Origin: Hymenopus coronatus
Taxonomy: Eukaryota; Arthropoda; Insecta; Mantodea; Hymenopodidae
NCBI GenBank assembly: GCA_030762935.1
Contig: CM060883.1
Coordinates: forward strand, 90,898,001 to 90,962,000
DNA: 64,000 nt
Direction: 5' to 3'
How positions within the stretch are numbered: position 1 is the first letter of the stretch; each line of letters begins with the position of its first letter. Both the position numbers and the translations under genes were made by a program. Under the pieces are notes generated by a model. The model searched no databases and was not told the DNA's origin. It saw nothing but the letters and a program-made list of their open reading frames with translations. This document shows, in pieces, positions 32,804 to 45,297 of the stretch.

Positions 32804-35800
32804 AGGATAGTGATACAGATAGAAATAACGTGGGAGGGAGAGAAGCGAGAGGGGGAGGGAGAGAAAAGAAGATGGAAGCAGATATAGAGAGATAGAAAAA
32901 GAGAGGTAGAGAGGGACAAAGAGATTCGGAGATAGAGCATTAGAGAGATAGAGAGAGAGAGAGAGAGAGACGGAGAGACGATGAGATAGATAGGGAAAGA
33001 TACAGAGAGATAGAAATAGAAAGAGAGAGAAACGCAAAGATAGAGAGAAGGAAAGGAAGAGAGATACAGATATAGAGAGAAATAGAAAGAGATCGAGAAG
33101 GAGGTAGAGAGATAGAGAGGGACAGAAAGAGTTAGCAGAGAAGGGATTGGGGGAAGCAGAGGGATATATATAGAGGGAGAGGGATGGAGAGAGAGAGAAA
33201 GTGGGAGAGAAATAGAGTGAGAGAGGAGGGTGAGGCAGGGATGTTGCTGGGAGAGATAACAAGAGAATGATAGAATATTTAGATGCAGATAGAGCGATTG
33301 AGGGAAGGTTGAGAGAGAGAGAGAGTAGTGGGAGGATGATGGGGGAGAGAGATAGAAAATAGATAGGGAGAGAGGCAGGGAGAGAGGGAAGGTGAAGGGA
33401 AGCAGGGATGGGGTGGGAGAGAGCGAGATAGAAAAGAGAGATAGAGAGATAACAAGAGATAGAGAATGATAAACAGAGTCACAGAGTGGTCTAAGGGTTG
33501 AGGGAGGCAGAGAAGAGGTAGGGGGATGGAGAGAAAGGGAGAGAGGTATAACACCAGATATATAGAAAGATATAAACAAAAAATTCAGAAAGTAAGAAAG
33601 GGTGGGAGAGAGGGCGATAGAGAGAGAGAGAGAATATGAGGGAGGGCAGGAGGGTTGGAGGGAGAGAAAGAGTTAGAAAGAGGGATAGAGAGAGATAGAA
33701 AGTGATATTGGGAGAGAGAAAAATAGAGAGATGGAGAGAGAGGGGGGTTGCGATGGGTGAAAGGGAACAGGGAGGGGGAGAGAGAAAAAGGAAGATCATA
33801 AAAACATGTTGAGAGAGATTGAGAGAGAAATATAGGACGGGGGAGAATCATTGGGAGAGAGCGCTACAGAGAGAGATGGAAGGAGAGAGAGAGAGGAATA
33901 AATAGTGAATGATAAAGATACACATAGATAAGAGATAGAAAGGGATAATGAAATATATAGGCAGATAGAGAGAATCCGAGAGGTGTCGTAGGGAGCGATG
34001 AGGGAGGGATAGAGAGATAGAAAGAGAGAAAGGGAGAGAAAGATGGAGCGAGAGGGAGGCAGGTAGAGACAGCCAAAGAGAGATAAAGAGCGAGTGTTGG
34101 AGGGAGCGGGGAGAGTGAGATAGGAAGAGAAAAATGGAGCAAGATGAAGGAAGGTATGGGGAGATACAGAGATAAATATAAAGACCGATAGAGAGAGCGG
34201 GTGCAAGGGAGGGTTTGAGAGAGTGAGATAGTGAAATAGATAGACACATAGAGAGAGACAGAGAGAGAGAATTAGAGATGGAGAGAGGTAGTTAGATAGA
34301 CAAAGAGATGGAAAGAGAAAGACAGACAGAGACATAGCGAGAAAAAGATATAGAGAGATACAGAGAGAGGGATGGAGAGGTACAAACAGATATGGGGAGT
34401 GGGACATAGAGATAGTGAAAGAGATAGATATAGAGATTGAGAAATATGGAAAGAAAGAGAGACAGAATAAGAGATATAGAGAGACAGAGGGAGAGAGGGG
34501 ATGTGAGGCGGCAGGAGGGAGTGAGCCGTAGAGAGATAGATAGAAAGGGAGACAGGAAGATAGAGAGGTAGAGACATACAGAGCGATAGAGAGAGAGAGA
34601 GTGATAGAGATATAAAGAAATAGGGAGATATAGAGATAAAAGATTGAGGGTGTGAAAGTGAGTGTGGTAGAATGGGTGGCAGGGAGGGTAAGGAGGAAGG
34701 CAATGAAATGGAGGGAAAGAGAGATATGAACAAAGATGGAAAGTGATAGGGAGAGATAGAGAATGAGAGAGATAGTACATTAGATGGAGAAAGAGGGTAG
34801 GGAGGCATAAGGTGACGAATATAGACATACAGAGAAAGGTATGAGGGAGGTAGGGAATGAGAAAGAGATACTGGGATAGACAAAAATAGAGAGATAGGGA
34901 TAGAGACAGGGAGAAACAGAGATTGAGAGAGATACAGCAAGAGCGGGAGAGAGATAGAGAGTTAGCTAGAGATGGAGAATAATAGATAGTGAGATAGAGA
35001 GGGAGAGAGACAGACCGAGGAGATAGAGATAGGGCGGATGGGAGGGAAGAAGAGGGAGACAGATAGATAGTAAGACAAATAGAGAGCGATATAGAGATAT
35101 GAAAAGAGAGAGAGAGAGAGAGAAGGTTCAGAGAGAGGAAGAGAGAGAACGACAGAGAGAGAGAGAGGGAGAGGCCAAGGTAGGTTGGGAGGGAGGCAGG
35201 GAGGGGAAGGAGGGAGATAGAGAGACAGGGACAGATAGAGATAGAATAAGAGAGATAAAGACTTAGATAGAGAGATAGTGTTAGCGTTGCAGATAAAGAG
35301 GGAAGGAGACAGATTATAAAAGTCGGAAAGCAGAGAAGAGAGCTGGGAGTGGGAAGGCGACAGAGGAGAGTGAGGGTAGATGGAAAAAGGAATAGTGAAA
35401 TAAAAGCAGTTATTTAGGGCGATAAAGAGATATACAAAAAGTTAAAGAAGGAGAGAGTGAACGATAGAGAGATATAGATAAATATAGAAAGGGAGGGAAG
35501 GAGATGGAAAGAATTAGATTGAAACAGAGATATAGAGGCAGATGGACAGGAGTATTAGAGAGATAGCAAGAAAGAGACAGAAAGATGGAGCCAGAGAGAG
35601 CAAGAGAGATATAGAGATAGAGAAATATGGTGCGAGAGATAGACAGAGAGATAAATACAGAAAGGGAGAGATGGTGAGAGAGATAGTAATAGAGAAAGAG
35701 ACAGAGAGTGAGTGGTAAGGTAAGGAGGAGGGAGGGTGGGCGAATAGAGCTAGAGAGGTAGATAAAGAGGGAGACAAAGACGGACATAGATAGATTATAG

Positions 35801-37276
35801 ATGATAGAGTTAAGAGTGGGAGGGAGGCTGAAATAGAGAGATAGAGATAACTGAATAGATAGATTGATAGAGAGAGATAGAGAGAGGTTCAGATACAGAG
35901 AGATAGAAAGCGATATATAGAGTGAGATGTAGGGAGGGATAGAGGGCTTGGGAGAGAAGGTGAGAAGGAGGGAGAGAGATAGAGGCAGGGACAGAGGGAA
36001 GGGAGATATAAATAGAAAAAATAAAGAGAGAAATAGAGTGAGCATAAGAGACATAGGGAAATAGAAGGAGAGCTAGAGAGATAAAGAGAGGCACAGAGTA
36101 ACAGAGCGAGGGAAGAGAGATAGAAATAGATACAGAGAGAGTTAGAGATAGAGAGAGATTGTGGCCGGAAGAGATAGAGGGAAGAGGGAGAAAGGAAGAG
36201 AGAGAGAGAGGGATCGACAGAGAGATGGAGAGATGGGTATAGAGAGATAGTAAATGAGGGAGAGAGATAGCGAGAGAGATAGGGTGAGAGATAGGTAGGG
36301 AGGATGAGTGAGATAGAGAGAGAGTAGAGATATAGAGAGAGATAGATGAAGGGAGGGAGTAGGAAAGGGCAAAAGTGGGAGGGAGGTAGTAATATGTATA
36401 GAGTGTATAGAGTGAAATCTTGAGAAATAGAGAGTAATAATAGAGAGCGATTGGTAAAGACTAGGGTAGCGGGAGGTTTGGAGGGTGAGGGAGAAAGAGC
36501 AACATAGCTAGAGAGATATAGAGAGGGATAGAGGGAAATAGAGAGATAGAGAGAATGAGAGGTAGAAATAGAGTGATAGAGATAGAGAGATAGCGAAAGA
36601 GACACATAGAAAGACATAAAAAGATAGAGAAAGGGAGTGTGATAGGGGGTTGGAAGGGTGGAAGTGGGGAGTGATAGTGATATATAGAGAGCAAGAGAGA
36701 GCAGAGGACAGAGGGGAGATGGGAGGAGGGAACAGAGGGATACATAGATATGGATAGAGATAGAGGGGAATAGACAGGGATAGAGAGAGATTGAAAAATA
36801 GATATAGAGTGAAAGAAAGAGAGATAGAGAGGGATAGAGAAATAGAGGGACCAATAGAGAGGTAGGAGATAGAGACATAGAGGGAGGGAGTTTCAGGGAG
36901 AAAGAGGGAGAGAAAGAGAGATAGAGAAAGATGAAAAGGATAAAGAGAGTCAGATGGAGAGATTGAGAACGGGTGGGTGGAAACACGATGGGAGGTAGAG
37001 AAATATAGCCAGAGAAAGGGTGAGAGAGACAGCGATAGGCAGAGATAAAGAGAGACAGGGAGATAGATATAACGGTACAGATCAAGGAGAGCGAAGAGGA
37101 CAGAGGCAGGGAGAGATAGATAGACAGATACGTAGAGAGATAGAGAAAATTAAGATAGAAATAAAGAGAGGGTAAAAGTTAAAGGGAAACAAAGTGTTGG
37201 ATAAATAAAGAGATACAGAGAGAGAGACAGAATAAGGGAGAGCGATTGAAGGAGGGAGAGACAAATAAATGTAGAG

Positions 37277-37341
<65 letters not shown>

Positions 37342-38865
37342 TAAAGATAGAGGGAGACCGAATGATAGAGAGAGATACTGAATGGTAGACAGAAAGAGAT
37401 AGCGAGAGAGCGAGTGGGAGGGAGATGCATAGAGATTAGAGAGATAGAGCGAGAGGGCTTGAAGAAGAGAAAGACTGAGAGAAAGAGAATGCGATATATA
37501 GATACAGATATAGAGGGAGAGATATAGAGCTCTAGGGGGAGAGCAAGTGAGTTAGATTGATTGTTAGAGAGAATTAGCCACAGATTGTGATAAGGAGAGT
37601 TAAAAGGGCAGATAGAGGGAAATAGAGAGATGGAGAGAGAGCGCGGAGAGGGAGAGATTGAGGGAGTGAGTGAGGGAAGGGAAGGGAGAGAGATAGAGCA
37701 AGATAGTGAGAGAAGTAGAGTAGATAGAGAGATAGGAGTAATAGGGAGACATAAAGAGGGATAGAAATAGAGAGAGATAGACAGAGAAATAGTGATTGAT
37801 ATGAGAGATGGATAGAGAGAAATAGAGGCAGGGACGAAAGGAGGTAAAAAGAGAAAGATTTAGAGAGAGATAAAGAGAAACCGAGAGAGGGAGAGGGAGA
37901 TAGAGAGGAAAGGAAGGGTAGAGATAGATATAGGCGAATAAAGATATTAAGAGAGATAGAGACAGACAAGGAGATGGAGAGATACAGAGGAAGACGCTGT
38001 GTTGGAGGGAGGCAGTAGGAGCGAGAAAGATAGAGAGTAGAGTTAGAGAGGTAGATAGAAAGGGATAGAACGAGGGAGAGAGGGAAGTAGAGAGTTCGAG
38101 AGCATTGGAGGTTGGGAGAGTGGAAGGTATGGATGGAGAGAGATAGACAATGATAGAGGAGAGAGAAGGAAAGAGGGAGGGAGGGAGGGAGGATGGTAGA
38201 GAGAGAATAAGAGATAGAGAGAATATGAGATAGAGAGTGTAAGAGACGGAGAGAGAGAGACAGAGAGATAACGAGATAGATAAGGGGAGAGAGAGAGAGA
38301 GAGAGAGGACCGGCGAGAGAAGCACAGAGAGAATGGCACAGAGAAATAGATAGAGAAACAGTGAGGGAGAGTATAGCGGCAGGGAGCGTGGAAGAGAGAT
38401 AAATAGAAATAAAGAGAGAAGAAGTGATAGGGATATTAACAGGCAAAGATATAGAATAATAAAGGGAGATGGGGCGAGATAGTGAGGGATGGAGACAGAG
38501 AGAGGGAGAGTGTGAGAGAGATAAAGAAATAGATACAGTTAGAGACACCGAGACATCAAGAAAGATAAGACAGAGACGGATGGAATGTGAATGAATGGAA
38601 TGTAGGGTGGGATGGAGGGTGAGAGGTATAGAGATATATAGAGAGTGATACAGCGATAGAGAAAGAGATGAGAGAGACGGAGATAGTGGGAAAGAGAAGT
38701 AGATGGATAGAGAGAAAGATAGAGAGAAATTGGAAGATAGAGAGAGATTGAAAGAAAGAGATTGAAAGATAGATACAGATAGATAGGAAGAGAGATAGAG
38801 ACACAGAGATGGAGAAATAGAGGGAGGGACAGAGAGATACGGAGGGCGAGGTAGAGATAGAGACA

Positions 38866-38946
<81 letters not shown>

Positions 38947-39212
38947 TCGACAGAGATATTCAGAGATGGAGAGATACGCATTGATAGAGGGATACAGAGA
39001 TAGAGAGATATACAAATAGAGGGACAAAGATAGATGCAGATAGAAAGAGCGATAAAGAGGGATAGAGATATACAGCGAGAGATAGAGACAGAAAGATAGA
39101 GAGAGGGATAGAGGGAGATGGAGAGAAAGATAGACTGCTGGCTAGAGATAGAGAGCGTTAAAGAGAGAGGGAGAAAGTGAGAGTGAGAAGAAGGGAAGGT
39201 GGGAGGGAACGA

Positions 39213-39291
<79 letters not shown>

Positions 39292-39782
39292 AATAGATAG
39301 AGACATAGATAAAGAACGAGGGATTAAGAGAAATAGATGGATAGAAAGAAAGAGAGGGTGAGCGAGGGGGAAAGAAAGACACAGGGAAAGAAGTGGGGAA
39401 TGAGATGATACGATAGACAAATAGAGAGAAATAGAGAGTTAGAGAAGGAGGGAGATGGAGACTGGGAGGAAGATAGGAGGACCGAGAAAGAAGGATATAT
39501 AGATAGAGAAATATACGGAGAGTGAGAGGGAGGGATGGAGAGAGACGGATCGATAGATATATGGTAGAGATAGAGAGATAGATAGAGATAGAGAGGGGGA
39601 GGAAGGAAGGGAAGTAGATAGAGAAACAGAGAGCATGAGGGATAGGGAGAGAATGAGAGACAGATAGACATAGTGGGAGAGATGGAGAGAGATGTAGAGA
39701 AAGAAACAGAGAGAGAAAAGAGAGAGAGAGAGAGAGAGAGAGGGATACGGAGATTGAAGGGGATAGAGCAAGAGAGTTTTAG

Positions 39783-39821
<39 letters not shown>

Positions 39822-40344
39822 AAGAGAAAAATACAGACGCAGAAATAAAGAGAAAGATTGATAGAAAGAGATGCAGAGAAGGAAAGAGAAATGGGGATGG
39901 ACGGCGGGAAAGAGAGCGAGAAGCAGAGTTAGAGAGATACATACAGATAGAGATAGTCAGATCGAGATAGAAATGAAGAGATTAACACAAAGATAAAGAG
40001 ATAGAGAGGGCGATATAGAGAGAGAGCGAGACATAGAGTGAAATCGAGAATTATAGAAAATAATATAGAAAAAAGAGGGATAGAGAGGTGATAGAGAGAT
40101 AGAGAGATAGGGAAAAAGAGAGGGAGATTGGGAGAGACATAGAAAGAGAAAAAGACATAGAGAAACCGAATCAGAGAGAGAGAGATAGATACAAAATGAT
40201 ATAGTGAGAGGGAGGAAGCGAGAGTGAGAGGAAGTGAGAGTGTGATTTAGGGGCAGAGAGATAGGATATATAGAGAATGATGAGGCGATAGAGAAAGAGA
40301 TATGGTGAGAGAGGGGCGGTAGGGAGGGAGAGAGATAGATGGAT

Positions 40345-40390
<46 letters not shown>
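32803..40390. repeat. Long purine-rich tract (GATA/GAGA-type), about 7.6 kb
   Basis: Almost every base on the plus strand is A or G with regular T (AGATAGAGAGA). Pure TA blocks abutting GA blocks occur at about 37279-37330, 38868-38940, 39219-39290 and 39787-39818. G-rich landmarks such as GGTGGGAGGGAG recur every few hundred bases. Minus-strand open frames rich in Ser, Leu, Tyr and Ile are artefacts of the repeat. No gene is present. Confidence 0.95.
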
Positions 40391-40391
<1 letters not shown>

Positions 40392-40590
40392 CTTTTGCGA
40401 TTAGCATGAAAAAGAAACAGGAATATTCTTTTGTAAGACGTTTGTTTTTAGAATAGGTAGAGAAAGACATGTGACTGGAGCACATTGGAATTTGGTTATA
40501 GTTTGGCAAGGTTGACAACATAAATTCCATGAATCACTTGTTTTTTATTGAAGTTCTAGTGAATAATGTTGGTGGTGGTGCTGTGAACAT
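40391..40590 (+). repeat. R1 3'-end fragment beside the purine tract
   Basis: The text GCGATTAGCATGAAAAAGAA, then GTAGAGAAAGACATGTGACT and a GGAGCACATT segment, is a diverged R1 end. Confidence 0.5.
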
Positions 40591-40775
40591 ATTATAGTGT
40601 TGCAGGAGGTGGTCCAGAAGACACGCACTACTCTACTGTTGACTTCAAAGTGAAAGTTGCACTCCTTCAGCTTTGCTGCAAGACATTTCTTCCATGACTT
40701 GGACATTCCGGAGGCAAAGAAATGGCTTTACTTTGACAAGTTCAAAATGAATCTGCATCACAATCAGGTAATGAC
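40590..40775 (+). other. Weak exon-like segment
   Basis: A segment ending in AATCAG followed by GTAATG could be an exon 3' end; one frame gives DIPEAKKWLYFDKF. The upstream half is open in a different frame, so at least one frameshift or an unseen acceptor would be needed. Unrecognised. Confidence 0.15.
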
Positions 40776-40799
40776 AATAATTCATTGTCCAAAATGGTA

Positions 40800-41400
40800 T
40801 ACATAAAAGAAGGTTGCGTTCCATTCAAATGACTTTCTTTAAGTGTTTCTCTTCTATTTACACTATGCTAATCAAGATAAAGATAAGAAAATGCTTTCCT
40901 ATGTACAGCAAGAAACGGTTAATTTAACATCGGATAATTGAATAAATTTACAATACCCTTAAAATTCCTGTAAAAAATTCACGTTTAATCTGAACTTTGG
41001 TAGCCAACATTCAGAGAATTAAAAGTCACAATTTTATTATTCTTATTCTGAATCTATGAAAGTCTAAATGTACGTCTCAGTTGTTTGCTGTTAAAATTTC
41101 CAAGAATTCATCTTCGATATTCCACATTGTAAACTTAAACATATTATTTGTATGAACAATCACCAAACTGCAGAGCTTAAGAAGCCTGTGCTTTAATAAA
41201 AAAAAAAAAAGATAAAAAAAAAGTTTAGATTTTTTACAACCAACATGCACCGGAGGAGGCACCAACTGGAAGCGGCAAGCAGCGTATCACTCTTTCTATG
41301 TATGACAAACTGATGGTTTGTGTTAGACGTAAGTTGTGTGCTTTATTGAGATCTACAATACAGAATCTACAATATACATTCAGATCTACAATCTGAATAA
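40800..41400. other. R1-related fragment and spacer
   Basis: Bases 40815-40920 resemble an inverted R1 end (GTTCCATTCAAATGACTTTC). The rest is unrecognised AT-rich DNA. Confidence 0.4.
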
Positions 41401-42180
41401 AGAAATCTGATATGTCCCATTCGCATGACTTTTTCTACATCCCTGCAAAAAAATATTATTAAAAATCTTATGCTTCTCCTTACTTCATGCTAATCGAGAA
41501 AAAAATATCAGAAATAGTCTTATTACTCGCTTCCTTGTAAGTAGGAGAGAAATAAGGGAGTACCATAGGTTAAAATGATAGTCAAAAGCTGGTTGCTATG
41601 TGACCGAAATTCCTTTGTTTGTATGGACAGGAGTGTTTTATCGTGCTCTACATTTTTTGTGTGGTAAGTTTTTGTCCATCTCTTACGGTCTAGCAGTTAT
41701 GTAAAATTCCGTAAAATTCATCCAGATTAAAGTAGTCTTCAGAGAGTATTTCCAGAAAATTCAAAATATACATTTTATTTGTCAGGTAAATATTGCTAAT
41801 ATAAGTTAGAGCCATTTTTGGGAAAATCAAAATTTTCGAAGTTTTTTCCATGTAAAGGGTAGTTGAGCTGGAGCGATTTTCTTGAAAATCTTCGTGTCGC
41901 ATCCTTGGAGGATACCAAACCTAAATACTAAGTTTGGTTTCTAACGGACTCTTCGTTTTTTAACTATGCTGCCCACAGACATCCATCCATCCATCCATCC
42001 GTCCGTCCGTCCATGCATCCATCCATCCATCCACACAGACAGACAGACACACACAGGAATTTTATAAAAATGCCTTTTTTGGATTCAGGGAGTCTCAAAA
42101 CATGTATTTCCGGTGATATCTTGGTATCTAATTTTGGGTGCATTATAATACCACATAGTACGTGTAGAGAAAGTAAAGCT
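41400..42180 (-). repeat. Dispersed repeat R1, minus-strand copy
   Basis: It runs in reverse to the copy at 10260-11050 and contains a TTTTCTTGAAAATCTTCGTG segment and a CTTCCTTGTAAGTAGGAGAG segment. A CCAT/CCGT microsatellite (41983-42035) occupies the position where other copies have GT-rich DNA. Confidence 0.65.
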
Positions 42181-42185
42181 TAGAA

Positions 42186-42452
42186 ACATGTGTGTGTGTG
42201 TGTGCGCATGTGTGTACTGTATGAACAGCATAACTCAAAAACAAAGAGTTTATTAAAGACTAAACTTGCTATTTAAGTTGAGAATTTCCAAGAATGCAAC
42301 ACAAGGGTTTTCAAAATTTTCCAAAATGTTGTTTTTCTCAAAAATGTCTAATTTTACTCTGTCTAGTACATATGTACAATATACATAATAGGCAGAAAAT
42401 GTATTGCATTCCACTCAAAGTTTTAATACTGAGATTTCTACGAAAAATTGCA
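42186..42452 (+). repeat. Dispersed repeat R1, plus-strand partial copy
   Basis: Starts at a GT microsatellite (42190-42208), followed by ACTCAAAAACAAAGAG. It faces the minus-strand copy, forming an imperfect inverted pair. Its end merges into repeat S. Confidence 0.6.
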
Positions 42453-43098
42453 GATCAGGTAGAGAAAGCCATATGAATGGAAAATCAGATTTCTTTTCAT
42501 ACTGAAGGCAAGTTTTGCTTGACATATTCTGTTAATAAGCTATGTTCACTTGTTCTATTAGATGCAATTTTGCTGCCAGTCTTGAAAATCTTCAGATTCA
42601 TGTAATAATTTTTTGTTTAATTATTTTCTTTTTCGTACAAGTTAAAATTTTTATTTCTGATTTATGAATATTTAATTTATAACATCTTAGTGTGTTTTTG
42701 ACTTTATTAATAGACATATCTAAACTTATTTTATTTTCGATTAAAATCGCAATGTGATGTACAAACACATAAATAAGATTAAAATTAAACATGGAAGTAC
42801 TGCTGTGCAGTGATGGAGCATTTGACATCACTGTACATGAACCTAGCGCTCACGATACCTTACGAGAGTTACACAAAGCAAGCGATGGACCCTGGGTAAG
42901 TTTTCATTGAGCACAAGATCAAGTTTACAAGTTAGATAGATACTTTAAAGTATGGTCAGATATTATAAGGCAGAATCATTTCAGGGATCTGGTAGGTATG
43001 GACTCTACCCAGAAGGGGAGAGGGTCCTAGTATCACCAATGAAAATCGTATTCTAAGCACTGTTTGCTATCAGAACATGGAACTCCAAATTTGTTTAT
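42453..43098 (+). repeat. Repeat S, copy 2
   Basis: Matches copy 1 at 26066-26720 throughout, with scattered substitutions and small indels. Similarity ends at ATCAGAACATGGAACTCC, where GT-rich DNA begins. Confidence 0.8.
42791..42910 (+). other. Short open frame or exon candidate in repeat S, copy 2
   Basis: Thirty-nine codons from ATG to TGA, parallel to 26410-26532, with a 3-base in-frame deletion relative to it and the same TGG-GTAAGT donor-like site. Unrecognised. Confidence 0.3.
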
Positions 43099-45261
43099 AT
43101 GTGTTAGTGTGTTATTTAATGTGCGTGAGAATGTGTGTATGTTTATGTATGAGTGTGTGTGTAAGTGCTTGTGAATATGCATATTAAAATGTGTGTATGA
43201 TTGTAGGTGATTGTGAGTGTTAGAGTTGTGTGTCGGTGTGTGTTGACTTTACGTTTGTGAGTATCTGTTTGTGTGTGCGAGTGTGTGTGTGCTTGTGAGT
43301 GTTTTGTGGGGTTTTGTGCGAGTGTGTTTATGTGTCTTAATCTGTGTGTGTTTGTAAGACTGAGTGTGGTTTGTTTGTATGTTTGCAAATGTGTGTATGG
43401 GTGTGATGGCGTGAGTGTATGTTTGTGTGTGTTTGAGTGTGTGTGTGAGTATCTGTGAATGTGTGTGTGGGTGTTTGCCTGTATGAGTTGAGTGAGTACG
43501 TGAGTGTGTGTATATGGGTGTATGTGTGGGTGTGTGTCAGTGTTAGGGTGAGTAGGTGTTTGAGTGATAATATGTGAGTGTGTGTGAGTGTGTATGAATA
43601 TGTTTGTGATTTTGTATGTGAGTGTGTATGTGACTGATAGTGTGTAAGTGTGTGTAGATGTGTGAGCATATATGTATAGGTGTGATTGAGTGTGTATGTG
43701 TGAGTGTTTGTGTGGTTTTATATGTGTTTGTGATTGTCTATATGAGTGTGTATGTGACTGACTGATGGTGTGTGAGTGTGTGTAAATGAAAGGTTGAGTA
43801 TATTTGTGTGGGTGTGTGTTTGGGTGTCTGTTGAATGCGTGTGAGTATGGTGTTCTAAATTGAGTGTGTGTGAGCGTTTGTGAGCGTGTGAGTGTGTGTG
43901 AGTGTGAGTCTTGGTTAATGAGTGTGTGACTGGGGGTGTGGGTGTCTTAATGTGTTTATGCGTGTGTGTGTGGGAGGGTGTATGGTTATAGTTGGGAGTG
44001 TGTTTGTCTATATGTGAGTATGTTTGTCTGAGTTTTTGTGGGTGTATATGTGATTGTGTGTGCCAGTATGTGTATGGTTGTGTGTGTTTGAGTGTGTGTG
44101 TTTGTGGGTGTGTCTGAAAGGTTTTGTATGGGTGGTTGTGTGAATGTTTTTATGAGTGTGTGTAAGAGTTTTGTGAGAGTTTGTGCGAGTGTGTTTATCT
44201 GTCTGAGTCTGTGTGACAGTTTGTGAGACTGAGTGGCAGTGTAGAGTGTTTGTATGTGGGCGAGTGTGTGTATGGGTGTGATGGCGTTGTGTATGTTTGT
44301 GTGTGTTTGAGTGTGCGTGTGTTTGTGTAAGTGTGTTTGAGTGTGAATGTGTGTGAGTGTTTTACATGTATGAGGTTGAGTGCTTGTGCGGGCGTGTGCG
44401 TTGGTGGGGTTGTATGTATCTGTGTGAGTGTGTGTGTGTGTGAGTTTATAATGGGTGTCGGTGTATGTGAATGTGGGTATTGCGTGAGTGTGTGATTGTG
44501 TTGTGTTTGTGGGTTATTATTTGTGTGTGTTGGTGTCTGTGGGTGGGCGTGTATGAGTGAGAGCGTGTATGTAAACGGTGTGTGAGTGTATGTTTGAGTG
44601 TTTATCTGTGTGAGGGTGTGTTAGTGAGTGAGTAATTGAGTGTGTGTATGAGTGTATGCGTGGGTGTTTGTGAGTGTTTGGGTGAGTAAGTGTTTGAATT
44701 ATTGTATGTGAGTAAGTGTTTGAGTAATTGTATGTGGGTAAGTGTGTATGAGTATGTTTGTGAGTGTGCATATGAGTGTGTGTGAGTGTGTGTTAATGTG
44801 TGTGTAGGTGTGTGTGAGTGTATTTGTTTGGGTGTGTTTGAGTGTGTGTGTGAGTGTTTGTGTTGATGTATGTGTGTGAGTGTGTTTGTTTGAATTTGAG
44901 CGTTGATGAGTGTCTGTGAGCGTGTGTGTGAGCACGGAGTGTGAGTTTTGAGTTTAGCATGTGTGGTAAAGTGTGTTTGTGTGTGAGGTTGTGAGTATGT
45001 GTGAGTTTATAATGAGTGTCGGTGTGTGTGACTGTGTGTGTGGGTGTGTGTTTGAGAATGCGTTTTTGAGTTAGTATTTGTGTGTTTGTATGGGTGTCTG
45101 TGTATGGGCTAGTATGAGTGAGAGCGTTTATGTTTGAGGGTGTGTGTGAGTGTGTCTTTTAGTGTGTATTTGTGTAAGTTTGTGTCACGTGAGTGAATAC
45201 GTGAGTGTGTGAGTGAATGTGTGTAAGTGTGTATATAAGTGTAAGTGTGGCTGTGCAGCAA

Positions 45262-45297
<36 letters not shown>

